Shown in pieces: positions 61,975-64,000 of a stretch of 64,000 nt of DNA. The notes beneath the pieces were generated by a model. That model had not been told where the DNA came from. It saw nothing but the letters and a program-made list of their open reading frames with translations, and made no database searches. The position numbers and the translations under genes were made by a program. Position 1 is the stretch's first letter, and each line of letters begins with the position of its first letter. The stretch lies in contig AJXE01000019.1 of assembly GCA_000263395.1 (NCBI GenBank), positions 16,611-80,610 on the forward strand, given 5' to 3'. This DNA comes from Stutzerimonas stutzeri TS44 (GTDB taxonomy: Bacteria > Pseudomonadota > Gammaproteobacteria > Pseudomonadales > Pseudomonadaceae).

Positions 61975-62021
61975 TGAAACAGTGAAACTTCCAGCGCAGC
62001 CCGCTCCTCTGAAACCGTGAA
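61975..62021. repeat. Direct repeat TGAAAC(A/C)GTGAA in the KGG gene leader
   Basis: Two 12-bp copies (61975-61986 and 62010-62021) differing at one base, 35 bp apart, 63-109 bp before the KGG gene. They could be binding sites for a stress regulator or an RNA element. Confidence 0.4.
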
Positions 62022-62083
62022 GGCTGATGAATCTCTCTCATTGGCCGTTTCCAAAGTCTCTATCCAACTGAGGAGAAAAAGAC

Positions 62084-62254
62084 ATGGCAAATAACAACCC
62101 GGGCAACTTCGCCAACGATCGAGAGAAAGCATCCGAAGCCGGCCGCAAGGGCGGGCACAACAGCGGCGGCAACTTTGCCAACGACCGCGAGAAGGCCTCC
62201 GAGGCAGGCCGCAAGGGTGGCCAGAACAGCCACGGCGGTGGCCGCAGCAGCTGA
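62084..62254 (+). CDS. KGG-motif stress protein (YciG / con-10 type), 56 aa
   Basis: A very small hydrophilic protein missed by ordinary length cut-offs. It starts at the ATG at 62084, 8 bp after GAGGAG, and is almost entirely two copies of an 18-residue unit, GNFANDREKASEAGRKGG, joined by HNSG. The KGG motifs are typical of stress-induced YciG/conidiation proteins. It is predicted to be intrinsically disordered and RNA or DNA binding is possible. Terminated by a strong hairpin. Confidence 0.88.
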   Translation: MANNNPGNFANDREKASEAGRKGGHNSGGNFANDREKASEAGRKGGQNSHGGGRSS

Positions 62255-62275
62255 CAAAGCAGCCGACACCTGAGT

Positions 62276-62310
62276 AAAAAGGCAAGAGCTTCGGCTCTTG
62301 CCTTTTTTAT
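62276..62310 (+). terminator. Strong Rho-independent terminator after the KGG gene
   Basis: GGCAAGAGC-TTCG-GCTCTTGCC followed by TTTTTT. The stem has nine GC-rich pairs and a tetraloop. Confidence 0.95.
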
Positions 62311-62543
62311 TTCCTGCAATTTAACCACTCCGAACTATCAGTATTTATTTATGGCGCTCGAATATTATTCCGCCAACAGTTACACCCATAAAATTCATAA
62401 CTTTTCGACAGAACAAAAAACCGACAGCCGGATGTACCGCACATCGCCCGATTAATTAGCACTTTTATTTTCCACCGGCATCGTTCTTGCCAGATGCCGT
62501 TCCGAGCGGCAAGGTGCATGGCAGTGCAGCCAGGAACGCCACC

Positions 62544-63743
62544 GTGAACAGCACCGCCATCGTCCAGAGTCTGCTGGACACCGACTTCTACAAACTGACG
62601 ATGATGCAGGCCGTGCTGCATCACTACCCCAACGCCGAGGTGGAGTGGGCCTTCCGCTGCCGCTCGGAAGAAGACCTCAGCCCGTACCTGCACGCAGTAC
62701 GCGAGCAGATCGAGGCGCTTGCCGAGCTGGCGATGAGCGCCGAAGAACTGGCCTTCCTCGAACGCATCCCCTACATGCAGCCGGACTTCATCCGCTTTCT
62801 CGGCCTGTTTCGCTTCGACCTGCGTTACCTGCGCCTGGAGGTCGAAGCGGGCGAGCTGGTGATCCACCTGCGCGGCCCGTGGCTGCACGTGATCCTCTTC
62901 GAGGTGCCGCTGCTGGCGATCATCAGCGAGGTGCGCAACCGGGTCCGCTATCCGCAGGTGGGGCCGGAGCATGCGCTCGAACGGCTGGAGGCGAAGTGCG
63001 CCTGGCTGCGCGAGCAGGCCACGGCTGAGGAACTGGCCGAGTTCAAGCTGGCGGATTTCGGCACCCGCCGGCGCTTTTCCTATGCGGTGCAGGCCGCGGT
63101 GGTCGAGCGCCTCGCCCAGACGTTCCCCGGCGATTTCGTCGGCACCAGCAACGTGCACTTGGCGCGGACGCTCGATCTGCGGCCGATGGGCACGATGGCG
63201 CACGAATGGATCATGGCGCACCAGCAGCTCGGCCCGCGGCTGATCGACAGCCAGCGCGCTGCGCTGGACTGCTGGGTGCGCGAGTATCGTGGCGCGCTGG
63301 GGATCGCGCTGACCGACTGCATCACCATGGACGCCTTCCTGCGCGACTTCGATCTGTACTTCGCCAAGCTGTTCGATGGCCTGCGCCATGACTCGGGCGA
63401 CCCGCTGCTCTGGGCGGAGAAAGCCATCGCCCACTACCAGCGTCTGGGCATCGACCCGCGCAGCCGCCAGCTGGTGTTCTCCGATGGTCTGGACCTGTCC
63501 CGCGCACTGACGATCCTGCGCGCGCTGGCGGGGCGCTGCCGGCCGAGCTTCGGCATCGGCACCGGGCTGACTTGCGACATCGCCGGCGTGGAGCCCACCA
63601 ACATGGTGATCAAGATGACCGCGTGCAACGGCCAGCCGGTGGCGAAGATTTCCGACTCGCCGGGCAAGACCCTGTGCCGCGATCCGGCGTTCGTCAGCTA
63701 CCTGCGGCATGTCTTCGCAATCACCGACAACCCGCCAGGCTAG
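62544..63743 (+). CDS. pncB: Nicotinate phosphoribosyltransferase
   Basis: A 399-aa NAD salvage enzyme that makes nicotinate mononucleotide from nicotinate and PRPP. Core motifs: [51 protein letters not shown] and [10 protein letters not shown]. The start is GTG at 62544, 8 bp after AGGA, rather than a TTG farther upstream; the preceding gap (289 bp) is AT-rich and otherwise without features. Its TAG overlaps the stop of the convergent GGDEF gene through a CTAG. Confidence 0.95.
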   Translation: MNSTAIVQSLLDTDFYKLTMMQAVLHHYPNAEVEWAFRCRSEEDLSPYLHAVREQIEALAELAMSAEELAFLERIPYMQPDFIRFLGLFRFDLRYLRLEVEAGELVIHLRGPWLHVILFEVPLLAIISEVRNRVRYPQVGPEHALERLEAKCAWLREQATAEELAEFKLADFGTRRRFSYAVQAAVVERLAQTFPGDFVGTSNVHLARTLDLRPMGTMAHEWIMAHQQLGPRLIDSQRAALDCWVREYRGALGIALTDCITMDAFLRDFDLYFAKLFDGLRHDSGDPLLWAEKAIAHYQRLGIDPRSRQLVFSDGLDLSRALTILRALAGRCRPSFGIGTGLTCDIAGVEPTNMVIKMTACNGQPVAKISDSPGKTLCRDPAFVSYLRHVFAITDNPPG

Positions 63744-64000
63744 CTCTCCAGCACTGCCGTCACGGGCTGGACCATCGTGTATTCGGCATGGCCGTGCAGG
63801 CGGTTGCGGCCGCCGGACTTGGCCTGGTACATGCGCTGGTCGGCGATCTCCAGCAGCTGGCGGTAGTCCCCGGCCGCGTCCGCCTGGCGCTCGGACAGGC
63901 CGATGCTGGCGGTCAGCGGCAGGCCGTCCGGGCGCAGGCCCAGGCCGTTGCCGACCAGCCGGGCGAGCGCCCGGTGCGCCTGCTGCAGGTCGGTGTCCGG
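63740..64000 (-). CDS. Diguanylate cyclase (GGDEF domain), C-terminal fragment
   Basis: The last 86 codons of a GGDEF protein enter from the right edge. Visible C-terminal motifs are [10 protein letters not shown] and [15 protein letters not shown], which are diagnostic of GGDEF domains. The GG(D/E)EF signature itself and any sensor lie outside, so activity cannot be judged. Convergent with pncB and overlapping by 4 bp. Confidence 0.88.
   Translation of the reverse strand, partial: PDTDLQQAHRALARLVGNGLGLRPDGLPLTASIGLSERQADAAGDYRQLLEIADQRMYQAKSGGRNRLHGHAEYTMVQPVTAVLES

Overview
The window is an ordinary chromosomal stretch of a high-GC gammaproteobacterium of the family Pseudomonadaceae. The proteins (OprL-type Pal, OprD porin, two-subunit XdhAB, AsrA-type second Lon, a short bifunctional PutA) and the gene order fit Pseudomonas. 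The layout resembles, from memory, several P. aeruginosa PAO1 blocks joined in a different order, and a P. stutzeri-group organism is my best guess. There is no insertion sequence, prophage, CRISPR array, rRNA or complete mobile element.

Left part (1-7450): a partial long-form purC, then bamC-dapA on the minus strand, divergent gcvR-bcp, tusA-like, the periplasmic M48 protease BepA, and nadA. A tRNA-Lys gene (7373-7448) separates these from queC-queE. In PAO1 the same tRNA borders an island hot spot and the region up to nadA carries the PQS genes; here the gap is only about 200 bp.

Middle (7500-31700): the cell-envelope cluster ybgC-tolQRAB-pal-cpoB, the Holliday-junction genes ruvCAB, a YebC-family regulator, aspS, dps, a membrane-anchored cold-shock-domain protein, slyX, a HIT protein, an OprD porin, proS with an unknown lipoprotein and a lytic transglycosylase, a lipoprotein thioredoxin, a YihY-family membrane protein, arsC-wrbA-DUF2069, and an SDR enzyme.

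Right part (31800-64000): catabolic modules. 8-oxoguanine deaminase, xdhABC and guaD degrade purines. putP/putA and an AraC regulator handle proline. A second Lon (AsrA) has a good sigma-32-type promoter. After a GAF-EAL phosphodiesterase and xthA, a LysR gene lies divergent to gcl-hyi-glxR-ttuD-pyk, which turns glyoxylate (an end product of purine and allantoin breakdown) into pyruvate. A urea transporter gene follows. The end holds a flavohemoglobin with a small membrane protein, a KGG stress peptide (56 aa), pncB, and the C-terminal part of a GGDEF protein.

No complete new system is evident. The most interesting unexplained signals are non-coding: (i) a 333-bp gap inside the glyoxylate operon with several nested, partly exclusive RNA pairings just before ttuD; (ii) two tandem TGAC-N6-GTCA operators before xdhA; (iii) a heat-shock-type promoter before asrA, with a four-unit 15-bp tandem repeat on the other side of the same gap; (iv) paired inverted REP-like elements in the purine cluster.
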